Shown here: one piece after another, positions 44,251 to 51,537 of the stretch
Numbering within the stretch: the first letter of the stretch is position 1
Layout: each line of letters opens with the position of its first letter
Source: Andeanibacterium fulvum
Lineage (GTDB): Bacteria > Pseudomonadota > Alphaproteobacteria > Sphingomonadales > Sphingomonadaceae
Length of the DNA stretch: 64,000 bases
Direction of reading: 5' to 3'
NCBI RefSeq assembly: GCF_037154085.1
Contig: NZ_JBANRM010000005.1
Coordinates: 124,001-188,000 of the forward strand
Position numbers and translations under genes: made by a program
The notes under the pieces: generated by a model
Seen by the model: the letters and a program-made list of their open reading frames with translations, nothing else
The model's database searches: none
Told to the model about the DNA's origin: nothing

Positions 44251-44556
44251 ATGTCCGTTGCCGGTACCTATGAATGCCTGACCAAGACCCCGATGGGCGA
44301 CCAGACCAGCACCTTCACTGTCGTCCCTTCCGATGACGGCGCCAGCTTCACCGGCCTCAACGCCGGCCCGCTCGGCTCGCTGGAAGTCAAGGAAGGCAAG
44401 ATCGACGGCAACACGCTGACCTGGAAGATGGACATGACCGTGCCCATGCCCCTCACCCTGGAAGCCACTGCCACGATCGACGGCGACACGCTGACCGGCA
44501 CCGTCAATGCCGGTGCCTTCGGCGCCATGCCGATGACGGGCTCCCGCAAGGGCTGA
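44251..44556 (+). CDS. Small beta-rich protein of unknown function
   Basis: A 101-residue protein with no signal peptide or membrane helix. It consists of alternating short beta-strand-like segments with repeated motifs: GTYECLTKTPMGDQTSTFTV, LGSLEVKEGKIDGNTLTWKMDM and LEATATIDGDTLTGTVNAGAFG. GDTLTGTV-type repeats resemble lipocalin-like or META-like barrels that bind small molecules, but I cannot assign a family. A GGAG ribosome site precedes the ATG, and it follows the M16 gene by 35 bp. The gene ends with a perfect 15-bp terminator stem. Confidence 0.75.
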   Translation: MSVAGTYECLTKTPMGDQTSTFTVVPSDDGASFTGLNAGPLGSLEVKEGKIDGNTLTWKMDMTVPMPLTLEATATIDGDTLTGTVNAGAFGAMPMTGSRKG

Positions 44557-44576
44557 GTTCGGCAGCACCTGAACGC

Positions 44577-44610
44577 AAAAAGGGCGCCGGAGCGATCCGG
44601 CGCCCTTTTT
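44577..44610. terminator. Perfect 15-bp bidirectional terminator
   Basis: AAAAAGGGCGCCGGA-GCGA-TCCGGCGCCCTTTTT is a perfect 15-bp stem with A/T runs on both sides. It serves the upstream small-protein gene and the convergent unknown operon. Confidence 0.9.
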
Positions 44611-44624
44611 CATTGGTCGGCAGA

Positions 44625-45515
44625 TTATTGCAGGGGGGCCGACGGCTCACCAGCCTTTGCCCGCAGGTCGATCATCCTGTCGCGATCATAGGTCATGACG
44701 CCCGGAATCGGCTCCACGCGATTGATCTCGGCCTTCATCCAGTTGGGCAAATCCGGCACGGGCACAAATTCCGCTGGCACAAGCATATCTGCTGGCAGGC
44801 GAGAATCATGTGCATTCTCATCCACCTGCCCGATGATCATCGTTGTGCGAACGAGAAGATCGTCCTGATCGACATCCTCAGCAACGGGTTGCGGGTCTTC
44901 CAGAAGCACTCCCTGTGCATCAAGGTTCCCGGGCTTATAACGCAAGGTCGTGATCTTGCCCGGTGCAACATCAAACTTCACCGTCCCCATGCAGGCGCAG
45001 GCGCCAACGCCAAGGGTCAGGCTGCCATAATAGACATATTCGCCGGGTGGCACTTCCTGAAGGTAAAGCGAAACATCGTCGCTCTTGGCGAAGCGGTTGA
45101 GTGGCCCCAGCGAAATCATTCTGGACAATTCCAACGATGGCCAGTCCATTGATTTCAGGGTCGGCTCTTCCGGTTCAGAACGTGGCTTTATGGCGTTGGG
45201 CGCAGGTTTGTAGGCCGCCACACTGCGTTCCCACTGTGCATGTTTCTTGACCCAGTCCTGATGCTCTTTGGCAAACGCCTCATCGCGCGCCTTCGTATCC
45301 TGCTCTCGCTCTTCCTCCGTCGGAGCCTGAAAGAAGGTGACGGCCACCGGGCTCAGAGTCTCGACAAGAATGTAACCCTTCATCGGATCAAAGGTCACAT
45401 TGGGTTTGTCCTTGACGATGCGGGTATTCCACTCCTCTTCCTTGGCATAAGCGGGATGAGCCGCCCCAAGGGCTGCCGACGTAAGCGCCAGCGCTATCAG
45501 TGCAGCCCGCTTCAC
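44625..45515 (-). CDS. Exported protein of unknown function, partner A
   Basis: A 296-residue precursor. GTG at 45515 starts a signal peptide (KRAALIALALTSAALGAAHPAYA) cleaved near residue 24. The body has no recognised domain; visible are an early VTFDPMKGYILVETLSPVAVTF strand pair, a charged helix with EEEREQDTKARDEAFAKEHQDWVKKHAQWERS (about residues 65-100), a strand-rich central part with GEYVYYGSLTLGVGACACMGTVKFDV, and an acidic DVDQDDLLV segment. The repeated small/aromatic residues suggest a beta-rich periplasmic fold. Its GTG overlaps the upstream gene's stop by 4 bp (GTGA), so the two are co-translated. No metal site or catalytic motif could be identified. Confidence 0.78.
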   Translation of the reverse strand: MKRAALIALALTSAALGAAHPAYAKEEEWNTRIVKDKPNVTFDPMKGYILVETLSPVAVTFFQAPTEEEREQDTKARDEAFAKEHQDWVKKHAQWERSVAAYKPAPNAIKPRSEPEEPTLKSMDWPSLELSRMISLGPLNRFAKSDDVSLYLQEVPPGEYVYYGSLTLGVGACACMGTVKFDVAPGKITTLRYKPGNLDAQGVLLEDPQPVAEDVDQDDLLVRTTMIIGQVDENAHDSRLPADMLVPAEFVPVPDLPNWMKAEINRVEPIPGVMTYDRDRMIDLRAKAGEPSAPLQ

Positions 45516-46117
45516 AGCCCAAGCCCCTTGGCCTGCGGTTTCGGCCCTGATGCCACCTTTGCCTGCTGGGCGAGCTTTTCCTGCCGTTCCTTTTCCGGAA
45601 CGTCTGAATTGCCTTCTTCGAAATTGAAGTTCACCCACAATTCCTTGGACAGGCCATAGCGTTCATACCCCTTGAAGAACATGCAGCGGCGCATGTTGAC
45701 ACGGCGCTTGCGGCGTTCTTCCGCCGAACCGTAAATCGCACTTGCGATGGCGCCGCCAATCGCACCGCCAATGGCCCCGCCAAGGCCATACATCGCCGTC
45801 GTCGACGCATCGGGATAATAGTTGCCGCCATAGAGACCGCGGGAGAACCCGTCGCACTGGCGCAGATCGGACAGCGCCTCTTTGAAGGGCGTGCCGGGAC
45901 GATTGAAATAATAGTATTTCTGATAATTCTTGATGGTGTCCGCGCTCTCCGCGAAGGCAAGCTCGGGCATCTCGATCTCAGCCGGGTCCGGCATCCAATC
46001 CTGCCAGTCCTCATCGCTGCGTTGCTCGACCGAAGCCGCTTCGCCCCCGTCCTCCTGCGCCACAACCGGTGCCGCAGCGACAAATGTCGCCGCCGCAATT
46101 GTCCACCCCCATCTCAT
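45512..46117 (-). CDS. Exported glycine-zipper protein of unknown function, partner B
   Basis: A 201-residue precursor. ATG at 46117 is preceded by GGGGGA and begins a signal peptide (MRWGWTIAAATFVAAAPVVAQ). The mature part starts with an acidic stretch, then IKNYQKYYYFNRPGTPFKEALSDLRQCDGFSRGL. Near residue 115 lies a small-residue helix, MYGLGGAIGGAIGGAIASAIYGSA (GxxxG glycine zipper), followed directly by a basic ERRKRR segment. Glycine zippers occur in outer-membrane lipoproteins such as SlyB and in membrane-inserting proteins; this one lacks a lipobox. The C-terminus is Gln/Lys-rich. The stop overlaps the GTG of partner A. Confidence 0.78.
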   Translation of the reverse strand: MRWGWTIAAATFVAAAPVVAQEDGGEAASVEQRSDEDWQDWMPDPAEIEMPELAFAESADTIKNYQKYYYFNRPGTPFKEALSDLRQCDGFSRGLYGGNYYPDASTTAMYGLGGAIGGAIGGAIASAIYGSAEERRKRRVNMRRCMFFKGYERYGLSKELWVNFNFEEGNSDVPEKERQEKLAQQAKVASGPKPQAKGLGL

Positions 46118-46281
46118 TCGCAGATCCCCCACTGAAAAGTCGGGGCTAATTTCCTCAAGCGGCATGCACAAGGTAAGTCCGCTCCGCAGTAATACTTAAT
46201 CAGATTTCCGAAATAAGTTCAGGCAGTCACGTTCGTCAAAAATTCAGGCCAAAACGCCCGCACTCAACAAAGCCTGGCGCG

Positions 46282-46740
46282 TCAAAAATGCCCCCGCATC
46301 GCCTGATATGCCGCCGCAGCTACAGTATTCGCCAGATTGAGCGAACGGATCTTGTCGGAGCGCATGGGCAAATGGAACTGGCGACCGGGGAAGGCACGCC
46401 AGATTGCCTCGGGGATGCCCTTGGTCTCCTGCCCGAAGACAAGGATGGCATCCTCCGGATAGTCGGCGTCGTAGAACGAGCTTGAGCCATGCTCCTCGAA
46501 CAGGAACATCTGCTCCGCGCGCGGCTGTCGTTCGGCCACGAAGGCATCCCAGCTGGGAAACTCGGCCAGCCGCACATGGGGCCAGTAATCGAGACCAGAC
46601 CGCTTCACCCGCGTATCGGAAATCTCGAAGCCCAGCGGATGGATCAGCACCAGTTCGGCGCCGAGCGCCACGCAGGTGCGCCCCACCGCGCCGGTATTGC
46701 CCGGAATCTCCGGCTGGACGAGGACGATGCTCAGCGGCAT
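46282..46740 (-). CDS. trmL: tRNA (cytidine(34)-2'-O)-methyltransferase
   Basis: A 152-residue SPOUT-superfamily methyltransferase of the TrmL type, which 2'-O-methylates the wobble base of leucine tRNAs. Seen are the N-terminal VLVQPEIPGNTGAVGRTCVALGAELVLI, FGQETKGIPEAI in motif 2 and the trefoil-knot MRSDKIRSLNLANTVAAAAYQA end. The length is typical. It is 22 bp upstream-side of gatB's stop and may be cotranscribed with gatB. Confidence 0.92.
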   Translation of the reverse strand: MPLSIVLVQPEIPGNTGAVGRTCVALGAELVLIHPLGFEISDTRVKRSGLDYWPHVRLAEFPSWDAFVAERQPRAEQMFLFEEHGSSSFYDADYPEDAILVFGQETKGIPEAIWRAFPGRQFHLPMRSDKIRSLNLANTVAAAAYQAMRGHF

Positions 46741-46762
46741 CGCCCGCTCCCAGAGAGGCTGC

Positions 46763-48259
46763 TCACCCCAGCTTCTTCTTCAGCAGCTCGTTCACCACCT
46801 GCGGGTTGGCCTTGCCCTGCATGGCCTTCATCGTCTGGCCCACGAAGAAGCCGAACAGGGCTTCCTTGCCGCCCTTGTACTGCTCCACCTTGTCGCCATT
46901 GGCGGCCAGCACAGCGTCCACGGCGGCCTCGATGGCGCCAGTATCGCTTTCCTGCTTGAGGCCTTCCCGCTCCACGATGGCGGCCGCGCCGTCGCCCGTT
47001 TCCAGCATCTTTTCGAGGACCTGCTTGGCGATCGAGCCGGAGATGGTGCCGTCTGCGATCAGCGCCAGCAGTTCCGCCCCGTCCTCAGGCGAAACCGGGC
47101 TCTCGCCAAGGCTCTTGCCCAGCTTGTTGAGCGCGCCGAACAATTCGGAAATCAGCCAGTTCGAAGCCTGCTTGGCAAGGTCCGCTTCCGGCTTGTTCGC
47201 CTTGGCTGCGGCTGCGGCGACGAGTGCTTCGAACCACCGCGCCGTTTCCACATCGGCGGTCAGCACGCCCGCGGCATAGGCAGACAACCCCAGCGCCGTT
47301 TCATAGCGATGCCGCTTGGCATCGGGCAGTTCTGGCAGAGAGGCGCGGCATTCCTCCAGGAATGCATCGTCCAGTTCCAGCGGCAACAGATCCGGATCGG
47401 GGAAATAGCGGTAATCATGCGCGTCTTCCTTGCTGCGCATGGACCGGGTGGTGTTCTTGTCCGGATCATAGAGCCGGGTTTCCTGCACCACCGTGCCGCC
47501 GCTCTCGATCAGATCGACCTGACGACGCGCCTCGCTTTCGACCACGGCCATCACGAAGCGGACCGAATTGACGTTCTTGGTTTCAGTGCGCGTGCCGAAG
47601 GGCTCGCCGGGCTTGCGCACCGAAACGTTCACGTCCGCGCGCATCGAGCCCTGATCCATATTGCCGTCGCACGAGCCGACATAGCGCAGGATCGAGCGTA
47701 GCTTGGCAAGGTATGCCCCCGCTTCGGCCGGGCTGCGCATATCCGGGCGGCTGACGATTTCCATCAGGGCCACGCCCGAGCGGTTCAAATCGACATAGGA
47801 CATGGTTGGATGCTGATCGTGCATCAGCTTGCCCGCGTCCTGTTCCACATGGATACGCTCGATCCCGATGGTCTTGGTGCTGCCTTCCGGATCCTTGTCG
47901 TCGAGGATCACTTCAAGGCTGCCTTCACCCACCAGCGGATGATAGAGCTGGCTGATCTGATAGCCCTGCGGAAGATCGGCGTAGAAGTAGTTCTTGCGGT
48001 CGAACCGGCTCCACTTGTTGATCTGGGCGTTGATCGCCATCCCGGTGCGCACCGCCTGACGGATGCATTCGCGGTTCGGCACGGGCAGCATGCCGGGCAT
48101 GGCCGCATCGACCAGCGACACCTGGCTGTTAGGCTCCGCGCCGAAAGCCGTGGCCGCGCCCGAGAACAGCTTGGAATGGGAAGTTACCTGCGCATGGACT
48201 TCGAGGCCGATCACGACCTCCCATTCGCCCGTTGCGCCCTGAATGCGATAGTTCGTCAT
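46763..48259 (-). CDS. gatB: Asp-tRNA(Asn)/Glu-tRNA(Gln) amidotransferase subunit B
   Basis: A 498-residue protein that recognises mischarged Glu-tRNA(Gln) (and perhaps Asp-tRNA(Asn)), activates it with ATP and passes it to GatA. The kinase domain starts WEVVIGLEVHAQVTSHSKLFS, with later IERIHVEQDAGKLMHD, SYVDLNRSGVALMEIV and DYRYFPDPDLLPL. The YqeY-like tail domain forms the C-terminal ~130 residues. ATG at 48259 (MTNYRIQG) is chosen. gatA and gatC are 1.3 kb further on, separated by an opposite-strand acyltransferase, so gatB has its own promoter. Confidence 0.95.
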   Translation of the reverse strand: MTNYRIQGATGEWEVVIGLEVHAQVTSHSKLFSGAATAFGAEPNSQVSLVDAAMPGMLPVPNRECIRQAVRTGMAINAQINKWSRFDRKNYFYADLPQGYQISQLYHPLVGEGSLEVILDDKDPEGSTKTIGIERIHVEQDAGKLMHDQHPTMSYVDLNRSGVALMEIVSRPDMRSPAEAGAYLAKLRSILRYVGSCDGNMDQGSMRADVNVSVRKPGEPFGTRTETKNVNSVRFVMAVVESEARRQVDLIESGGTVVQETRLYDPDKNTTRSMRSKEDAHDYRYFPDPDLLPLELDDAFLEECRASLPELPDAKRHRYETALGLSAYAAGVLTADVETARWFEALVAAAAAKANKPEADLAKQASNWLISELFGALNKLGKSLGESPVSPEDGAELLALIADGTISGSIAKQVLEKMLETGDGAAAIVEREGLKQESDTGAIEAAVDAVLAANGDKVEQYKGGKEALFGFFVGQTMKAMQGKANPQVVNELLKKKLG

Positions 48260-48415
48260 GGAGATGCCGATAGGCAACTTGCATCGGCATGGAAAGTGTG
48301 GAGTTTGATCCGGAAATACAGCTCGGCCTTGTCCCTGCCCCCAAGGCGACATCGAGACACTGCAAGCAGCCTCGCCGTCCGTTTCCAACGACGGTACGAA
48401 TCGGAGGAACAGGCG

Positions 48416-49501
48416 TTGGCATTCCAGGGAAACGTTGACAGTGAGCACCCCTCACTGGCGAAGCCGCCTGAACGCAAGTCGGGTCGCAGCCATGTCGAAG
48501 CGCTCGACGGCCTGAGAGGCATTGCCGCAATCGCCGTCATGCTGGGCCATGCGAATGTGGGCAATTCGCACTCTTTTCTCGCCGTGGATTTCTTCTTTTG
48601 CCTCAGCGGCTTCGTCATCGGGATGGCTTACGAGAACCGGTTGCGGCAGGGCCTGGGCGTCAGGCGGTACATGGTCTGGCGGTGGCTGCGGGTTTATCCG
48701 ATGCTCCTCCTCGGGCTGCTGTTCGGCCTGCTGTTATGGCGTCTCAATCCCGAAGCTGCTGAACTGGCCAGTTTCGCCCAGGCCGCTTTCGCGATGTCAG
48801 CGATCACCCATGCCGGCTTTATCCCCTTCTTCGGACAGAGCGTGGCCTTCCCGCTGAACAATGTTCAGTGGTCGATCCTCTACGAATTGTTGGCGAACCT
48901 GATCCACGCCCTGCTGGTCAAGATCCTGTCGAACCGCCTGCTCTTCATCCTGATTGCCCTTTCCGGCGCCCATCTTGCCATCCGGGCATTGATGGTCGGA
49001 TCGCTGAACTGGGGGTTCGATACGCGCAATATCGATATCGCGGTGGTCCGGACGCTGTTCAGCTTCTTTACCGGCCTCGCGCTGTTCCGCTTTCGCGAAC
49101 GCATTGTCTCGATCATGCCCCGGATCGGGTTCTGGTGGCTCGCGCTGGCATTGTTGCTGCCGGCTTCGGTCCATTCGATCGAGCGGCCCTTCGCCTGGCT
49201 CGAACCGATGCGTCAGCTCGTGACGGTCATGGCGTTCAACCCGATTATCATTGCCCTAGCGCTGAACAGCGGCGGCAAGGGCATGATCGTCCGCTGGCTG
49301 GGCGCGCTTTCCTTTCCGCTCTATGCGGTTCACCTGCCGCTGGTCTACGGGGCGTACACGATCCTGTCCGCCACCTATTCCGGCTTCATGCTCAAGGGAG
49401 TGATGCTGCTGGCCTGCGGGCCGGTAGTGGTGCTGGCATTGCTGCTCGGGCTCTATGTCGATCTGCCGCTCAATCGGCTTCGACGCAGAATTTTCGAATG
49501 A
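48416..49501 (+). CDS. Acyltransferase 3-family membrane protein
   Basis: A 361-residue integral membrane protein of the OafA/YrhL acyltransferase-3 family, which O-acetylates polysaccharides or lipids. The N-terminal RSHVEALDGLRGIAAIAVMLGH includes the family histidine, VDFFFCLSGFVIG follows near residue 55, and about ten membrane helices follow. The best start is TTG at 48416, with GGAGGA at 48403-48408 and 7 nt spacing; no nearby ATG fits. It runs opposite to gatA and gatB and lies between them. Substrate is unknown. Its placement suggests insertion into an ancestral gatCAB cluster. Confidence 0.83.
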   Translation: MAFQGNVDSEHPSLAKPPERKSGRSHVEALDGLRGIAAIAVMLGHANVGNSHSFLAVDFFFCLSGFVIGMAYENRLRQGLGVRRYMVWRWLRVYPMLLLGLLFGLLLWRLNPEAAELASFAQAAFAMSAITHAGFIPFFGQSVAFPLNNVQWSILYELLANLIHALLVKILSNRLLFILIALSGAHLAIRALMVGSLNWGFDTRNIDIAVVRTLFSFFTGLALFRFRERIVSIMPRIGFWWLALALLLPASVHSIERPFAWLEPMRQLVTVMAFNPIIIALALNSGGKGMIVRWLGALSFPLYAVHLPLVYGAYTILSATYSGFMLKGVMLLACGPVVVLALLLGLYVDLPLNRLRRRIFE

Positions 49502-49530
49502 ACCCGGGCGATCACTCGCCCGAGTTCATT
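49497..49530. terminator. Bidirectional hairpin between acyltransferase and gatA
   Basis: AATGAAC-CC-GGGCGA-TCAC-TCGCCC-GA-GTTCATT forms an imperfect 13-bp stem. It includes the acyltransferase stop codon and precedes the gatA stop in the convergent gap. There is no long T-tail. Confidence 0.5.
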
Positions 49531-49542
49531 CCGTATTGCCTG

Positions 49543-51027
49543 TTACCACCACTTCTCCGGCTTGGCCGCAAAGCCAGCGCGCTGCTCGATCGCCAGGCCA
49601 GCATTCAGCACGCCCTGTTCGTCAAAGGCCTTGCCGATCAGCTGAAGGCCCAGCGGCAGGCCTTCGCTGTTTAGCCCGACCGGAACCGACATGGCCGGCA
49701 GGCCCGCCAGCGAGGCAGGAACCGAGAACACGTCATTCAGGTACATGGCCAGCGGATCGTCCAGCTTGTCGCCCAGCGGGAAGCTGGCGGTGGGCGTGGT
49801 CGGCGCCAGGATCACGTCGCATTGCGTGAAGGCGTTCTTGAAATCCTGGCTGATCAGCGTGCGGACCTTCTGCGCCTGCGTGTAATAGGCGTCATAGAAG
49901 CCGGCGCTCAGCACATAGGTGCCGATCAGGATGCGGCGCTTCACCTCGTCGCCGAAACCGGCAGCGCGAGTGGCGGCATACATGTCCTGCAGGCCGGCAC
50001 CATCGGGCAGATCGCGCAGGCCATACCGCACGCCGTCATAACGGGCGAGGTTGGACGAGGCTTCCGCCGGGGCGATGATGTAATAGGTCGGCAGGGCATA
50101 TTTGGTGTGCGGCAGGGAGATATCGACGATCTCGGCGCCCGCATCCTTCAGCCAGGCGATGCCATCGTCCCAGCTCTTGGCCACTTCGGCGTCCATCCCA
50201 TCCATGCGATATTCGCGCGGGATGCCCACCTTCTTGCCACGCAGGTTCGAATCCAGCCCTGTCTCCCACTCCGGCACCGGCAGGTCGAGGCTGGTCGCGT
50301 CCTTGGGATCGAAACCCGCCATCGCCTCCAGCATGATCGCACAGTCACGCACGTCGCGCGCCATCGGGCCTGCCTGATCGAGCGAACTGGCGAAGGCCAC
50401 GATACCCCAGCGGCTGCAACGGCCATAGGTCGGCTTGATGCCCGAAATACCGGTGAAGGCAGCGGGCTGGCGGATCGAGCCGCCCGTGTCCGTGCCGGTA
50501 GCCGCCGGAGCGAGCCGCGCGGACACCGCTGCGCTGGAACCGCCCGAGGACCCGCCCGGCGCGAGCGCGGCATTGCTGCCCTGCTTGCGCCACGGCGAAA
50601 TCACATTGCCGAAATAGCTCGTCTCGTTCGACGAACCCATAGCGAACTGGTCGAGGTTCAGCTTGCCCAGCATGCCCGCGCCCGCTTCCCACAGCTTGCG
50701 GGACACGGTGCTTTCATATTCCGGCTTGAAGCCTTCCAGAATGTGGCTGGCAGCCGTGGTCTGCACGCCCTGCGTGGCGAAGAGATCCTTCATGCCGATG
50801 GGCACGCCGGCCATCTTGCCGAGCGCCTTGCCCGCGGCGCGATCCGCATCGACCTTGTCCGCTGCTTCCAGCGCCTTTTCAGGCGTGGCGACGATGAAGG
50901 CGTTGAGCGCATCCTGCGCGGCGGCGACATTGGCGTTGAACGCCTCTGCTACTTCGCGCGCGGTGAAATCGCCCTTGGTCACGCCTTCGCGGATGGCGGC
51001 GACGCCGAGTTCGGTAAGGTCAATCAT
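49543..51027 (-). CDS. gatA: Glutamyl-tRNA(Gln) amidotransferase subunit A
   Basis: A 494-residue amidase-signature enzyme that hydrolyses glutamine to supply ammonia to GatB. The Ser-cisSer-Lys triad is intact: K80 (GVPIGMKDLF), S160 (APGGSSGGSS) and S184 (TDTGGSIRQPAAF). Length and start MIDLTELG are normal. gatC is 136 bp upstream, with a dispersed-type inverted repeat in the gap. gatB is not adjacent on the downstream side, which is unusual for gatCAB. Confidence 0.96.
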   Translation of the reverse strand: MIDLTELGVAAIREGVTKGDFTAREVAEAFNANVAAAQDALNAFIVATPEKALEAADKVDADRAAGKALGKMAGVPIGMKDLFATQGVQTTAASHILEGFKPEYESTVSRKLWEAGAGMLGKLNLDQFAMGSSNETSYFGNVISPWRKQGSNAALAPGGSSGGSSAAVSARLAPAATGTDTGGSIRQPAAFTGISGIKPTYGRCSRWGIVAFASSLDQAGPMARDVRDCAIMLEAMAGFDPKDATSLDLPVPEWETGLDSNLRGKKVGIPREYRMDGMDAEVAKSWDDGIAWLKDAGAEIVDISLPHTKYALPTYYIIAPAEASSNLARYDGVRYGLRDLPDGAGLQDMYAATRAAGFGDEVKRRILIGTYVLSAGFYDAYYTQAQKVRTLISQDFKNAFTQCDVILAPTTPTASFPLGDKLDDPLAMYLNDVFSVPASLAGLPAMSVPVGLNSEGLPLGLQLIGKAFDEQGVLNAGLAIEQRAGFAAKPEKWW

Positions 51028-51051
51028 GCGTCGTCCAGTCCCACCTTCAGC

Positions 51052-51142
51052 GCGTGGCCTTCGACAGGCTCAGGCTGAGCGGATGTTATTTCAAGAGCCA
51101 GGCCACCAAGCCCGCTCAGGCTGAGCTTGTCGAAGCCCACGC
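51052..51142. repeat. 31-bp imperfect inverted repeat between gatA and gatC
   Basis: Arms at 51052-51082 and 51112-51142 match in 28 of about 31 positions around a ~29-nt loop. Each arm contains CTTCGACA(A/G)GCTCAG(C/G)CTGAGCGG, a motif widespread as an intergenic repeat in proteobacteria. The arms would form a long cruciform or RNA hairpin, possibly a terminator/attenuator in the gatC-gatA transcript or a small mobile palindrome. Confidence 0.75.
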
Positions 51143-51163
51143 GAATAGCCATGCGCCGGTCGA

Positions 51164-51466
51164 TCATTCGATCACCTTAGGCACGCCGAAGAAGCCGTGT
51201 TCTGCGGCGGGAGCATTGGCCAGAACCGCGTCGCGCTTGCCGCCGCCGGTCAGCGGATCGGCATCGACCACGTCATCGCGCAGGCGCAGGCTGTTCGGGA
51301 TCACGGCAGTCATCGGTTCGATGCCCGTCACGTCCACTTCGCCGAGTTGCTCCACCCAAGCGAGGATATTGTTGAACTCCGGCACCATCCGGTCGAGCTG
51401 TTCGTCGCTCATCCGGAGGCGCGCGAGCGAGGCGATCTTCGCCACGGTTGCTTTATCGACAGACAT
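51164..51466 (-). CDS. gatC: Glutamyl-tRNA(Gln) amidotransferase subunit C
   Basis: A 100-residue linker protein that stabilises GatA-GatB. SVDKATVAKIASLARLRMSDEQLDRMVPEFNNILAWVEQLGEVDVTGIEPM and the C-terminal LRDDVV are the family's conserved parts. The length is typical. It is first of gatC-gatA on the minus strand, and the 136-bp gap to gatA holds an inverted repeat. Confidence 0.94.
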   Translation of the reverse strand: MSVDKATVAKIASLARLRMSDEQLDRMVPEFNNILAWVEQLGEVDVTGIEPMTAVIPNSLRLRDDVVDADPLTGGGKRDAVLANAPAAEHGFFGVPKVIE

Positions 51467-51537
51467 GGCCGCGCGTTAGCTTGCCTGCGGCCCGCCTTCA
51501 AGCGCGGGGATGCCGCAAAGGCGACTATTCGAACGGC

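Noticed and set aside
46195..46240. Possible second copy of the TCCTGAA palindrome near 46217
   Set aside because: Only one degenerate arm (AAGTTCAGG) is present, too short to call.
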